Of a stretch of DNA of 64,000 nt, positions 12,671 through 25,385 are shown piece by piece. Within the stretch, counting starts at the first letter, position 1. Each line of letters begins with the position of its first letter. Source of the stretch: Oegoconia quadripuncta (lineage: Eukaryota > Arthropoda > Insecta > Lepidoptera > Autostichidae); the NCBI GenBank assembly GCA_949316235.1, contig OX438759.1, positions 9,747,118 through 9,811,117 on the forward strand, in the 5' to 3' direction. The notes under the pieces are model-generated. The model worked only from the letters and a program-made list of their open reading frames with translations. It was not told the origin of the DNA and ran no database searches. A program made the position numbers and the translations under genes.

Positions 12671-14019
12671 TACTTATAATTGTTATAATATAGTATAAGG
12701 CTTAGGTGGCCACTCGACCCCAACAATTTCTAATCAACGAGTCGAGTAGCAAACTTTTTAAAAATGTTAGGGGCGACTCGGCCAAAAGTCGAAATTTAGT
12801 GCTAACAGCCCAATTGAAGGTCGAACGTCGAATGAATGTTGACTGTCGAATCTCAAGTATGCAAAATATCGAATTGGTCTGAATCCTGAATGCCATGCCA
12901 AAAGCAGAGTCTCGATTCAAATCTTTGGTACCGATAGACTTAACGTTCCTAATTTTTTGCATATCAGTGATAGAATAAAATTAATTTCTAATGAATCGGT
13001 AGCTTACTTTACGTATAGTATAGGCATCTAGTAATAAAATGTATGATATTAAACTAAAATGACCACTCTGACTTAATGCGTCGCGGATGATATTATACTA
13101 TAGGCATATCTTGAACTCGCGCAACTATTTTCTAAAATATCGATGATTAACTTTATATAATTTTAAAAATTTCTTCGGATGCAAATATTGCGACTAAACA
13201 GTTTTCAGAAAATAGAAAAAACCAAATTATTTTTTAGAAAATAGCTTTAGGGATCTTGGTATCCTGTACAAATTCACAATGGTAATATTAATGTGATATT
13301 GTAGGATTTATAATTAATACCTACACTACCTATATCTAAAGCAAACTAGGAATTTGTTAGTCAACTTTTTATCCTATTACCTACCTACTGATAGGTATAC
13401 TTCAAACATGTGAAAAAATTAGTAACTTTAAGATTATAGTAAGCAGCCGTTTGTATGTGGTTTTACCTTTGGTAACTATTGACTAACAATAAGGAACTCG
13501 AATAAAACATTATTTTTCACTTTATCTTCAAACAAACTAATTCTGATTTCAAATAAAACACAAGCCTATCACTTTCCAAAGAAACGAAACGAGAAAGAAA
13601 ACTGCATTCATTTTAAAGATAGGATAACGTTTTACATTCGCTAACCTATTATTCAATAGTTATCCGACTTAGACTACTCACTGACCGATTTGACCGACCG
13701 ATGAAGTGAATGAAACCTACAGATTATTTACAATATTGAAAAATCCTTCAAAAATCGGTCAAGAAATCGGAAAAAATCAGCGCGATTATCGCACCTACAA
13801 AGTCTGATTTGGGAGGGCAGCCTTAGCTATACAAATAAAAACTCATAAAAACCGTAACGTATACCAGGCAATGCCCAGAAAGAAACGCTTGTATAACCTT
13901 TAATAACTAGATATTATGTTGTCGCGGCGGATAATTTTCAAAGAGCAGCCATGAACCGCAGCGATGTAACCCCAAGTGAGAAACCACATTAAATTAAACA
14001 ACATACAGACAGTACACAA

Positions 14020-14274
14020 TTTATTACACTGTATAAATTATCAAAAAAAGAAATTATAGTACATTCACTTTTTCTTGCATTTTTTGCCAGTATCGGAACA
14101 TGCGAGTAAATGTCTTGCAAAATCATGGAAAAGTTTTAGACCCATCGTGAACCAAAAGATACTCTTAAGTAGTTCCCAATAGAACCGGTCACCATAAACT
14201 TTGGTTCTTAAAAATTTGCTCCAGGTTTGGGCTCGCGTATACATATTATGCCATAGCTGTGAGATTATGTTCAT
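14020..14274 (-). CDS. Small hypothetical protein (69 codons), possibly a 3' terminal exon
   Basis: The coding part is 14274-14065. A good acceptor (pyrimidine-rich, then CAG at about 14286) sits just upstream, so this may be a terminal exon whose ATG is either internal or in an earlier exon. The peptide is basic. It has a hydrophobic stretch in its middle (about residues 36-50, KSIFWFTMG region) and ends in a Lys-rich GKKCKKK tail. A minus-strand AATAAA at 14020-14025 lies about 40 nt after the stop, which supports a real transcript end. It lies between the two minus-strand proteases and is not similar to them. I do not recognise the family; a small membrane-associated protein is possible. 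I could not find an upstream coding exon before 16.4 kb. Confidence 0.45.
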
Positions 14275-14369
14275 CGGACGAGGCTGAAATATATAAATTC
14301 ATCTAAATTTTCCATATCAAATCTGTTTTTTTCCATGTCCACCTATTTAATATTTACCTACATATTTCA

Positions 14370-14655
14370 AGCACCTCCGTGGCTCAATGTATACAAAATA
14401 AGGTATACAAGAAGGCGATAGCGGGTTTGATTTCCAGCGGGGTACATGTGCTCTGGTTGGTGGTAGGGCAATTTTAAAAAGTGTACCTCAAAGACACGGC
14501 TACCACCATCTATCTAAATCTGTTACCAAGCAGCAATGTTGATAGCGTAGTTGTTGAATCCCCGCTGCTTGAGATAAGATAGCCATTCGGCCTCATCTTT
14601 ACTTAACATCAGATGTGATTGTATGAGGTCATGCACTAACCCGTTGTGCATTAAA
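14370..14655 (+). mobile_element. tRNA-derived SINE, family S3
   Basis: The head has a CCTCCGTGGCTCAATG box A and a GGGTTTGATTTCCAGCGGGG box B. The body has TTGGTGGTAGGG, GATAAGATAGCC and CCTCATCTTTACTTAACATC, ending near CCCGTTGTGCATTAAAA. Other copies are at 33222-33520 and 37345-37700. Confidence 0.7.
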
Positions 14656-15262
14656 AAACTTTTCTATCAAACACAAGGTCGTGAAGAAATCGAAAGATCG
14701 ATTTGTTACGTTCTAAAAATTTGGAAATTAAAAATAGCTACCATACCCCAAACGTACCATTTTTGATATAGCTATTTTAAAGTATATTGCATGCATTTTT
14801 AACCGACGTAGATATATCTAGTAATGTGTTGTCCGATTTGGGAGCACTTTTTTTATTTTAAAAACTAAACGAGGGACAGGTTCTTACCCGTACTTATTTT
14901 ATGAAAATCGGTTAAGCCGTTTCGAAGATATTTAGCTCTTATCACATTTTTTCGTGTATTTAGATGATATCATTGTCCTAGGGTTTTCTAAAACAGGTTC
15001 ATAGCCATGTTTGTTGGATATCGATTAAGCAGTTTCGAAGCTTTTAACACTATCTTTTGGTCTAGGTCTACCTGTACGATATAATCATTTTGTTCAATCA
15101 ATGTTATTGGGGGTTTTGTAAATTTTCAATAATATAGTTATAAAATATATTTTGTGACTGTGGAACTCTACAGCGTATGGTTCGAAACGCACTTGACCGT
15201 TTTTTAGATATTATTATATCTACCTACTTAATCATGAAAGATAAAAGATATTAACACTCGCT

Positions 15263-15341
15263 GGAGGTCCGAAGTCATGGCGCACCGATCGGCCCGAGGA
15301 TCCGCCTTCAGATGAGCTCGCTGACTTGGACCTGCACGCAG
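15263..15341 (+). other. Isolated exon-like open segment with donor site
   Basis: A GC-richer open segment with biased codons, reading KSWRTDRPEDPPSDELADLD and a few more residues, ends in CAG|GTATGC, a good splice donor. The 5' border is uncertain. It sits on the plus strand between minus-strand protease genes, and no partner exons were recognised nearby. It could be an exon of a gene extending elsewhere, a pseudo-exon, or part of a repeat. Confidence 0.25.
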
Positions 15342-16436
15342 GTATGCTACACTTAGTCATATCAATTTTGATTTTGTAACACAGTAAGAACCCCAATGAT
15401 TGCTCATTGAGGCCTCACAAAATTACGTCACATCATAAATAATTGGTATTGCCCATTTATGTTATTCATTTCTATTAGTTTTCTTTCATACTGTTTGAGA
15501 CAGCCGGGAATAATATTGGTGGGCAAATTGGACAATGTCAAAAATCTAGGTCACTTCACTTCACTTTTTGGAGGTTTTATGGCTCCATCGTGTTTGACGA
15601 TGATTCTGCCAAAGTCAAGGTTGACAGAAACACTGAGAAAAACAGGATTAGGAATACCGGTGGATAGAACAAGATAAACAGAAAGAGAAAATAAATAAAG
15701 ACAGCTAGGTCGGTAAGGGATCAAAATAGTCAAACATCAAAATAAGTAAATAAGACATCCATAGAGATTCTTTTGGACAACTCTTTGGATAACATAGGGC
15801 AAGGAGAAGGGGTAGGTTTCTAGGCTCAGAATAATGTAATCAATTTGTATTCTACTCAGAATAATGACGTGTATTTGGTGTCATGCACAGATGACTAATT
15901 TATTAGAATACGATGCCACAGTATTACAATAGTTTGTAATACTGTGACGATGCGCACCATGCACAAAGCAAATCATTAAACATGAAGGATAAAGTCTCGT
16001 AATAAAATCTTTTTAACTTCATGCAATCACATATTTTTTCCTTTGAAATTCTACGTTGATCCACCGCGCACCTAACAAAATTTGGCAAACAGTGGATCAA
16101 TGAAGTTGGGTAGGTTTACTTTGAGGTTATACAAGACTCATAGAATAGATTCTTACCTACATATTTATGTACACGTGTAAAGTTTTGTATAAGATGTAGA
16201 TATGTTTTAACCTACCCATAAACTAGTTGCACCATCAAAATTGTTTATTTATTATTAAAGTCTCCAAAATTTTGTGTAAACGTCTCTGAAAGTTATAAAT
16301 CATAACCATATAGATGTATTGTCAAATAAAAAAATCAGAAAAGAAATAATTGTTAGCTAACCTTAATTGGAAGCTATAAAATATTTTCACAAATAGACTA
16401 GACGTACTTTAATCTTCCTAAAATTATTTTCATTAA

Positions 16437-19400
16437 CTAATTGCCAATGTTGTCCAATATCCAGTCCATATAATAGGCAATCCTGGTATAGACGCCTGGA
16501 TAGCCACCGAGCCCGCAACGCTTGGAGCCGTACGAGACGATTCCTCGTTGCACATAGCGCACGCCGCCAGTTCTGATGCGGCCAGGGTACATAAGTGGAC
16601 CACCAGAGTCACCGCCACACGAATCCTTGTCCTCAACACCGCCAGCACACATTTGACGGTTGAAAATTTGGGGAGAACTGAAATGATAATATAACACTTT
16701 CAAAGTCTATCATTAGAATAACTTCACATTTCAGTCTGTTTGATCCATAAAAAAACTAACCCGTTATAAGCGTCTTGACAATCTTTGTTGCTAACTACCG
16801 GCAGTTCTACACTGAGAAGCACTGGGGATTGTAATCCATCTTCAGTGGCGCCCCAGCCAGCTACTATTCCTTTTACACCAACTAAGCTTTCCGTTTGGAG
16901 TTCCGGTGTGCTCGGCAAACACAATGCTTTCATATTATCTGTAACAATAATTAATAAGAATTGTAGACCATAACTTTCATCGCTGTTACAGTTTCAATTC
17001 AGGTTTAATACTCGTACATCACCTAAATTAAAATCCGCCGGTTCTGAAAGCTTCACCAGCGCAATGTCGTCGTATAAATTCTGAGGGCTGTATCCAGGAT
17101 GTGCTATTACTTTTTCAATGGTCACATTCTGCAAATTAACAACAACTATCAACTTTATCAATAAGATGGTGATCTATGCAGATATTCTTTTAGGTAGGTT
17201 TAATGCTATAAGACACCAATTTCGTGCCTTCAAAAGCCATTAAGGCTTCTCCTTCGCAAAACACCTTGAATTTAAGTAATATTGTTTAATCAGTTTTTGA
17301 AAAAGTACGTAGTAATCTACAAGATATGAGCAGTGATGTGGTCTTTCCCAAAGTTTATTATAATTTGTAAATTATATTATTGAATATACTTAATTGAAAT
17401 ATAATTCTGTAGAATGGAAGAAAAAATAACTAAAGTTGCCCGATTTTTATCAATTGTAACCGTATATTCTGCATTTTTAACGAAATACTATTTTAAACTA
17501 ATTATAAACTACTTTACAATTTACAAATATTGAATAGTGTGGTTTTGTTACTTTATTAAAACATGTATCTTTTACGGTTCTAATTTCTACTGCGTTCCTC
17601 GCTCAGCTTACATTCGGTGTCCGCACGGGATGAGCCTTAAACGTTTCGGTGTGTATTCAGTATTAAATAAATAGTTATGTAGACTTGAATTATATAAGTC
17701 CAAGACTCTTCAGAAAATACTTCTACCAGCTCCCAAAAGTTGTAAAATTGTATTTAATATATTTCTTAACTAATAGAACCAATTTAGGTTTCTTGTGCCG
17801 CTTCTTTTCCACCAATGAAGGAGAGAATTGCAGTCTAAGACCCCTGGGAATTTCAGTGATAATTCAATACATATTTTATAATTTTAGTTCAACTTAGCAT
17901 AATTTACTGAATTAATTTTTAACTTTGGCTAAATTTTAACTAATAATCCTCGGCTAATATTATACTTCAAATTAAAAAAAGTCTAACCCTGATGTTGGGT
18001 GCGCAATGCAAGTCTCCTTCCATTCGCTCGCAGTCAGGGTCTGTCCGCACATCATATTCACCAAGTACAATCCCCCGTAACGACAGTCTGCTGCCAAGAA
18101 ATGTAACGCAATGCGCTGCTGTCAACACGTAATTCTCCGTGATGAGAGTTCCACCGCAACTCAGCTTAGTACCACGGGCTGAAATATTGGTGAAATACTT
18201 AAAAAAGTTTCAAAAAGAATTATATATTTCACTAAAGAGAACTTGGTCAATTTAGCTAAGCATACCTGAATCATATGCTACAAGCACCATCCAAGGCATT
18301 TCATACAGCCGAGTTCTGTTGCCACCCCATATCCTGTCGCTTTCAAGGACCCCGCAATTATCGGGTAGAAGATTGAGATTTCTATGTCCTCGAATATTTG
18401 GTGGTGCCCCATTATTACTATTTATTGACGGTACAGGATTCAGTCTTGTTGGTTCTGGTGGCGGGGTATTTGAATTTTGATCTGTTCCCCATGGGTTCAC
18501 AGTGCCGCCCGATGGCTGCGGTTGTAGCCATGTGGTTGGACCAACTCCCAAGCCATGAGTTGCAGGAGGTGACCAGCCCTCAGTGCTTCCAGAATCTTGT
18601 GCAACTGTATTCGTGAACGGTGATACACAGCAAACCTAAAAGAGTTTTTTAGGTGTAAGCATTATAATACAGTGACTGTAAACTTCAAATGGGGCACTCA
18701 GACGCCGATGTTGATGATTTTTACACAATCATGCGAAAAAAGACTGCCTCGGTAATGCTGCGAATACGGGAAAGCGCCAACAGTATCCTAAGGATAATTT
18801 CTGAGAGGATAGACTTAGCTGTCTTCGGTCGATTCATCGAATTACACGTACGTAAGCGTGTAATTCGATGAATGTGATCGTTTATTGTCTATTTTCCTAT
18901 TTTTACTAACATAGTTTTTATGAATTGTATATTAAGTAACTCAAAATCGACAAAGTAGTCTGAAATAAAAGATTTTTTTAAAGTAACTAACGGAATTCCA
19001 TATTAGGTTAGTAAGTCTTACTTTATAAAATTAGTCATACAACAATAATAATAAATGGAAATAAAATTTAGAAACTTCTTCAGCAAGGTTCCACTCTCCA
19101 TCTCCGGAGTGCATCATCAGATCTTAACGTTTACATGGGACCACCCTTGTGATAAACCCCATCAAAGAAAAAACAATCATCGAAATAGGTTAACAATTGA
19201 CAACAATATTGATGAACACACATATTAAAAAATATATACAGACGAACATAGTACTTCCTCCTTTTTGGGAATAGGTTAAAAACCACCGCTACTTTAAACG
19301 TAACTGTCTAATAATATCATACTAATAGTTATAATGCGAATTAAATGTTGATTTATGTCTTTCTTGTTGATAAAATAAAAAAAAATGGGATATTTCGTTA

Positions 19401-21367
19401 CAAATGAAAGGGAAAATATGTTACACAGGCATACCAGAGGTTCGTTTGACTCAAAGCCGCAGGCAAGAGCTTGTAGCTTTCTGCGCAGCCGGGCGGGCAT
19501 GGGGGTTCCAGCGCCCTGGATCTCGGCGACCAGGGGCTGGCATGCTGACAGCAGCCTGCAGGTGCCTGCTCGTTCGTTTCCAACACAACTGTCGCCAGCG
19601 AACACTGAAATTATATTATATGATCATATTTTCTAAGTGCCGTGTGGTTTCCGGCACTTAACCTAATTGAAACTCGTCTCTTCCCGTGGGTAGATACTTA
19701 TGGTGAAAGGCGAATAGGTCTTTACACCAAAAACATCAAAAACATCAGTTATTAGGTTTCAACGATGTACCAAAACTAAACCATAACCAAACACGTTACG
19801 TTAAGCGCATTTCGTCTCGCGCTATTATTTTCAACGGAAATTAGCCTATTACTTTCAATATTCGTGGTAAGCTTTCATGGTGAGTTTGGTTTTAGTAAGG
19901 TAACGTCAACGATTTGATCCTTACCAAAAATAGAGCTATACCATTTTTAGCTAAACCAAATCTAAACCTTAACCAAAAACGTTACGTTCAAACGGTAAAA
20001 GCTACGGTACTGGGCCCAATAGAAAATAAGAGAATATAACGAATAGATTTTTTTTGTTACGAATTATAAATATGTATACTGCTGCCTTTGAATTACACTT
20101 AGGTTTGTCAGTTTTTACGGTTCTGTAGTCGAATTAAGAACCGTTACTATTTCGCTGTCTGTGTGTCTGTAACGAACAGCTGTTTTACTGTCTAATAAGA
20201 TAATAGGTTATATAAACTGCCTGCAAAGAATATTTTTCAGTGTCTCGTAGGTATTTTTTTAATTTTTATTTTATTCAGGACAACTAACAGCTACACAATA
20301 CAGATATGTTTTATGATCTTATATGTAGTCAATGGAGGTCATTGTGTAACCAACTCCGTTATCCACAACAATTATTGGGTATTTAGGGAGTATATCATAT
20401 ACGGTATAGTTGGATAGGTCTCTCCAAAATATTGGGGTTTACCAATCTTTATCCAACACAGGGATTTACGGAGTATTTATGTTAGTGGTAATTTGTATTA
20501 GAATTTGGTACGTGTCTTACCTCTTACCAGCTAACAATTTGGAAATATATTTAAGTATATTCGTAGGCAGATCGTTGAATGCTTAGGTAAATGGCACTGT
20601 ATGATTTCACATAAAAGTGCTCTATTCAGAGAGGGTTGGTTAAGTTGGTATGGCTTCCCTCTGGGCAGCGCAGTTTTTTATAATGCAGAAAATGTCCGCC
20701 ATACATTACGATCTGCCGAGGCATTCAAGTTAATAGCAAATTTAACCATCTACGACTTAGAAATTGAATGGAATATTATAAGTATAGGCTCTACTAGTTT
20801 ATGAGTAACAGTCTTCCAACTTAGATGTTGGGTCTGTCAGAATCAGAATCAATTTATTGTAGAACTGTGGTACATTGGTACTGTAAAACATTCAACGAAA
20901 TTTCATAACAAAGTAACATATTTAATTGCAAAATCTTGTTTGTATATACATATTACTACAGGACCCTACTTTGAGTTCTGTAACACGCACTTGACAGGTC
21001 TTTTATTACTTGTTTTCCAGAAAGCGCAAATTTGTACCACACTTTTGCGAACGTGTCAAAAATTATTAATCTTTGTTTTCTCCAAACGTTAAAAATGTAA
21101 CATAATGTCAAAAATGTAATTATACTTTATTGGATTAACCTCAAGATAACATTTGATAATTATTATAAAGCAAGCCATATTATTAGTATATGTATGTATT
21201 ATTTGAATTTCTATTCACATTCGAGTTTGACGTGAAAATTACGATTATCCACGTTTTGATTGCGCGCCATTCTAACACAATAACATAATTAACTTACAAC
21301 AATCACTTGTCTGAAGCAGTAGCGGCACAAGCAGTGTCACGGTCACAACAAACTGACACTTTGACAT
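16437..21367 (-). CDS. CLIP-domain serine protease, trypsin-like (protease 2), 7 exons
   Basis: Secreted S1A/CLIP zymogen. Exons in transcript order are 21367-21298, 19604-19435, 18635-18266, 18178-17988, 17128-17023, 16938-16761 and 16677-16437. Intron phases are 1,0,1,0,1,2; 1326 nt give 441 aa. Residues 1-23 form the signal peptide. CLIP Cys are at 30, 39, 45, 72, 82 and 83. Residues 84-165 are a long Pro/Asn/Gly/Thr-rich linker. C174 precedes the activation site R181|IWGG. The triad is H226 (TAAHC), D288 (DDIAL) and S386 (GDSGGP), with D380 in the S1 pocket (trypsin-like). The signal exon is 70 nt, exactly as in protease 1, and the CLIP exon ends just before the final Cys pair in both, so the two are tandem paralogues. 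IWGG instead of IVGG/IIGG is unusual. An ATTAAA lies on the minus strand at 16408-16413. Likely a haemolymph cascade protease (inferred). Confidence 0.92.
18689..18874 (+). pseudogene. Transposable-element coding remnant with terminal hairpin
   Basis: A 60-codon frame lies in the protease 2 intron, antisense to the gene. Its text (DDFYTIMRKKTASVMLRIRE, then an SANSIL word and an ERID word) resembles a segment often seen in lepidopteran transposable-element polyproteins; I cannot name the family. It runs directly into a perfect 17 bp hairpin (arms 18832-18848 and 18857-18873). Confidence 0.35.
19075..19290 (+). repeat. Dispersed repeat family D
   Basis: Shares AAGGTTCCACTCTCCATCTC, CGGAGTGCATCATCAGATC and the 3' words AGTACTTCCTCCTTTTTGGG with the copy at 61475-61670. 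It lies downstream of protease 2 exon 2, inside its intron (18636-19434). Confidence 0.6.
19760..20019. mobile_element. MITE family C copy
   Basis: Reverse-oriented relative of 9710-10010, sharing AACCAAAAACGTTACGTTC, ATTTCGTCTCGCGCTA and GTAACGTCAACGATTTG. It sits in intron 1 of protease 2. Confidence 0.6.
20560..20800 (+). repeat. Dispersed repeat related to 63219-63405
   Basis: Shares CAGATCGTTGAATG, CTGGGCAGCGCAGTTTTTTA, AATGCAGAAAATGTCCGCC and TACATTACG with the insert in the SINE at 63.2 kb. No coding function is supported for the open frame within it. Confidence 0.45.
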
Positions 21368-22474
21368 TGTTAAACTTCGGCGGTAATGTATATTACCTAC
21401 TACACCAATGTCTATTTTTCGAGAGCACCGCTCTTGTCCACATGTCACACACAAGTTAAATTCGAAACATCACTGTTCACTGACAACTAATTAATGTTTT
21501 CCAATAACTCTATGCGATACAATTCAATTCTCTAGTTTCCATATTAAAAACAAATAAAACTAAAATAATGCGAAATCAGGTTATCCGCTATCTAGGGTCA
21601 GAACGAGTGACGTTCTCGCTCGCCGTGAAGGCAAGATATACAGCTGGTTTTGGTTCAAGTTTTTGTAAAATTATATTATTTCCGGAGATGATTCGTCTTG
21701 GATCAGACGCGAATTGGTTAAAGACATAGACAGAATAATGTAGGGTTCGGTGTCGGTGGCCACATTTGCCAAGAAGACGCTCAATTACCATACTAGTTCC
21801 ACGGGAAAACACTGTATCACATCACACGTCACTCGCACGCGCGCACCTCGCTCAATGCCGTCTTGGTGTGAATCAGCAACTTGTTGCTGTCTTTCTTCTG
21901 TACTTACAACCTAAAATTATACGTTATTACTATATTACCTCTTTTGTATGTAGATGGCGCATTATTTATTCTATAAGACATGACTAAACTACTAAAAGAC
22001 CGCATTCATCTGAATGCAATTCATTTGTCGAATTTCCAACAGATTTTTAACAAATTCTGTATTTTTTTAGTATGCCCACGCAATTTATGAAGCACATTCG
22101 CATTCGCAATTCAGTATCAATTAGCGAAGTTAAGCAACGTCTAGCGCGGTGGTTCCATGGTTGGGTCAATGGATTTCATACGAGTGTTTCCGTGCTTAAA
22201 ATTTAAACTGTCGGTTTTGTCGGTGCCTTCCTGAGGGGCTTGAAAACATTTACTGCGGTCACTACTCTGACGGCGCAGATGCACCAATCCGTAATAGACC
22301 TGCGTAGTAGATTATAGCTCCCTTAGTGAGAGGGGATTGTGATCCAACAGTGGGGACGAAACTGTTGACGTACACCTAAAAATTTTACTTAAAAGACACT
22401 AATTCATTTCATATAGACTGTTATTTGATGTAATATTACCAAAGAAAGAAAATATAAATCATACAAATAAATAA

Positions 22475-22740
22475 ATATCCTTGGACATACACACAGCGCC
22501 ATGTAGTTCTACACTAAGTAACTAGGCATGTATTATGGATAACAGATGGTTGATATTACTACAACACAAATATATTTTTTTTGTAAATTAATACATATAT
22601 AGGGAAATGAAAAACATCCATAACTCGGGCACACATGTCCGTATTTATCATACAAACATATGCCCCTAGCGGGATTCGAACCCGCGACCTTTTGGTATAG
22701 CAGTCAGCGTTTCTAACCACAAAATCAAACAGGTTGTCAA
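22475..22740 (-). mobile_element. SINE family S1 variant
   Basis: Contains the tRNA-like box B in reverse (GGGATTCGAACCCGCGACC), CATCCATAACTCGGGCAC, and a tail with CTTGGACATACACACAGCGC. It is not a tRNA gene: there is no 3' acceptor pairing and a SINE body follows. Confidence 0.65.
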
Positions 22741-23919
22741 TGATTCTATATATCCCAAATGCGCTGTTTTAAACCCCTTGATGAGTGTCTTGACTTGAGT
22801 TGCCAAATTAATATCAAAGTACTTAACGAGTAGATACCTTCATGAAGGAAATTATAACTAGGGCATGGCTTGATCCGGATTTGGCTATACTTTTCCTAGT
22901 TTTGATTGAACACCTCCGAGCGGTTTATTTGTGATGGTCCAGGCTTTTCAGTCTGTAACGAATTTATGAAAATCACCATGAAATTAGTGAACAAATTACA
23001 ACTTCACAGTTTTAAATTGGTGCTAAGTTTCTCGATAAACAGGCGATAATGCATATTTTACGGTGCTTAAATATTGTTATATTTAAAGCATATTGCTTTA
23101 CATAATATTAAAATTGAACAGACGAATGATCCGCTATCTATTATTCCATCATGGTTCCAAAGGACTATGCCAATCTTACAAAAACAAACTGAATTCAATG
23201 GACTACACCTTTGGGTTTCTTTTCGTGAGAACACTTGTAGCGACGAAACTTTGGAAGCACATTGTTCCTTGTAATTTTTTGGTAGGCCACGTTTCATTTA
23301 TCACGTGACGGACACTGGAAAAACAGATGCGGCCATACAACTTCGCCGTTTTCATGTGCGTCGCCAAGTCTGCTTCTTGCCTTTTGTATCTTAACAGGAC
23401 TTTTTTGGACCTCTCAGTTTCTTCTGCATATAGATGTAAATATCACAGGATCTCGTAAGCATTTTCTGTATATTTGATCACGTCTCGCAGCTAAATATAC
23501 TGTAGCATTTTGAATTTTGATTACGAACTCACTGAAGCTTTACCTTTCAATGAGTTTTTACATACAACACAATACTAATACGAAAACTATTTACTTATTC
23601 TCACACTACATACATATAACAAACCAAAGGAGATATCAAGTGGAAATATCAATTTTTAAACTTACAACTCTCTAAAATTATTTTCATGTCACAATTAAGG
23701 GCATAGCATTTTTGTCGCGTATTCTGTTTACAAATTTGTATTGTAAAATAATTATGCATGTGGCACTCAACTGAACTGATCTGAACTCTTCGACTTTTAA
23801 TGAGTAAAAGTCGAAGATATTTACATTAGCCTTTCATTTAGGAATATACACGGTGAATTTGAATTAGTGTAATTTACATTAACTGATGAAACCATTCTTG
23901 ATTATATAATAAGTAGGTA

Positions 23920-24125
23920 TATATTTCACACATTTACACCAATTATCCAGTCCCAAACTAAGCAAGAGTTGTACTATGGGTACTAGTAAACGTATAAGCA
24001 TACTTAAATATTTATATGAACATCCATGACTCGGGAACAAATGTTCATATTCATCACACAAACATTTGTCTCTCGCGGGATTCGAACCCGCAATCTTTGG
24101 TTTCGCTGACAGGGTCGACACAACG
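23920..24125 (-). mobile_element. SINE family S1
   Basis: Reverse copy with CGGGATTCGAACCCGCAATC, CATCCATGACTCGGGAAC and CACCAATTATCCAGTCCC. Confidence 0.7.
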
Positions 24126-24378
24126 AACAACTTTATTCAAAGAACCATAGTCGAATTCGATCAAAAAATTTGCGATCACCCATACAAAGTATATATTTTT
24201 TTTTTTTTTTGAAATGAAGATGATTTATTGCGTAACAATAATTCACGACAGTAATTAGTTGTTGAGGACCCCTATTAAGTAAATAAATACCTGTACCAGG
24301 AGTTCCCGCTCTTCGTTACAAGTTCAAGTTACAGCAACATAGGAAAGTAAAACACAATTTTTACAATTAAAATATAAG

Positions 24379-24381
<3 letters not shown>

Positions 24382-24427
<46 letters not shown>

Positions 24428-24535
24428 CGTGCGTGTGTGCGTGTGCGTGTGCGTGTGCGTGTGCGCGTGTGCGTGTTCGTGTGAGTGTGTGCGTGTGCGC
24501 GTGTGTGTATGTATGTGTGTTATGTGCGCATGTTA
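24382..24535. repeat. GT/GC-GT microsatellite
   Basis: About 45 bp of perfect GT repeats followed by about 100 bp of degenerate GTGCGT/GTGTGCGT repeats. On the minus strand it lies just 3' of the LINE fragment at 24680-25385, suggesting a simple-repeat tail that expanded. Confidence 0.85.
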
Positions 24536-24679
24536 GCCCTACGAAAGTGTCTTGGGATCGAAAGCTGGATACCAGCTTTCGCTAACTAATGTGTACGTGT
24601 ATGTGCGCATGAGTGATGCTTACGTAAGGGTGAGTGCATACATGTGCTAACTGGGCTGTTATGTTGAGTGTTACCTATT

Positions 24680-25385
24680 TTATGAAACTACTGCCATGAG
24701 TGTTTCTGTGTGTTCATAACTCTGGGTTTTAAGCCAGGATGTTATTGTTTTTTTACACTCAAAGTAGGTCAACGAGTAGATAGCAAGTTTCTTGTTTATC
24801 ATATTATAGAGATGTGCTGAGCGTCTAGCAAATTCTGTCTTCACGATACTTGAATGTGCCACAATGTGACAAGTTCTCTTTTTAAGTATTTTGGGATCAT
24901 ATCCTATTGTTTTATGTCTTTTTAGTGTCACATGAAGAACATATACGAGTAGTTTTCTGACCGATAGTAAATCACTAATGTTATATAGGTAGGTCATTGA
25001 TTGGGAATCTGTAAGGCTTAAAATACATTACTTTTAAAAGATGGCGTTGTGTTCTCTCTACTTCTAAGAATTTAGTTTTTGTAGCGCCACCCCAAATAGA
25101 AATGCAGTAGGATAATATAGATTCAGCGAGGGAGACATAAATTTGATTGATTAATTTTTTTGTAGTTATGTGTCTTAGAGTTTTGAAGATCCACGTGAGC
25201 TTTCTGATTCTAGATATAATTAACTCGATTTGCATGTGCCATGATAATCTCTGGTCCACTATTATACCAAGGTATTTTGTAAAAGCAACCCTCTCTATAT
25301 TTGGACAATTGCAATTAGGATCTAGGTCAAGACATTTATGTATTTTTAATTTAAAGTTTCTATCAGGTTGAGTTTCATTATTATT
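24680..25385 (-). mobile_element. 5'-truncated non-LTR retrotransposon, 3' end of reverse transcriptase
   Basis: Reading on the minus strand from about 25385, the text gives the end of a reverse transcriptase and the region after it. Seen are YLGIIVDQRLSW-like words, then IYVSLAESILSYCISIWGG and a VERTQRHLLKVMY word, typical of Jockey/CR1-type LINEs. The frame breaks once near 24985 (four extra bases) and continues to a stop at 24680. The upstream part of the element is missing, as usual for LINE insertions. The 3' side ends in the GT microsatellite at 24382-24535. Confidence 0.8.

Noticed and set aside
22660..22735. tRNA-like sequences with GGTTCGAATCC box B (also at 3.9, 24.1, 29.65 and 63.5 kb)
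   Set aside because: They are heads of SINEs: each continues into the same non-tRNA body and does not form a full acceptor stem.
24385..24585. Open frame of alternating Cys/Val and Cys/Ala residues
   Set aside because: Translation of a GT microsatellite, not a gene.
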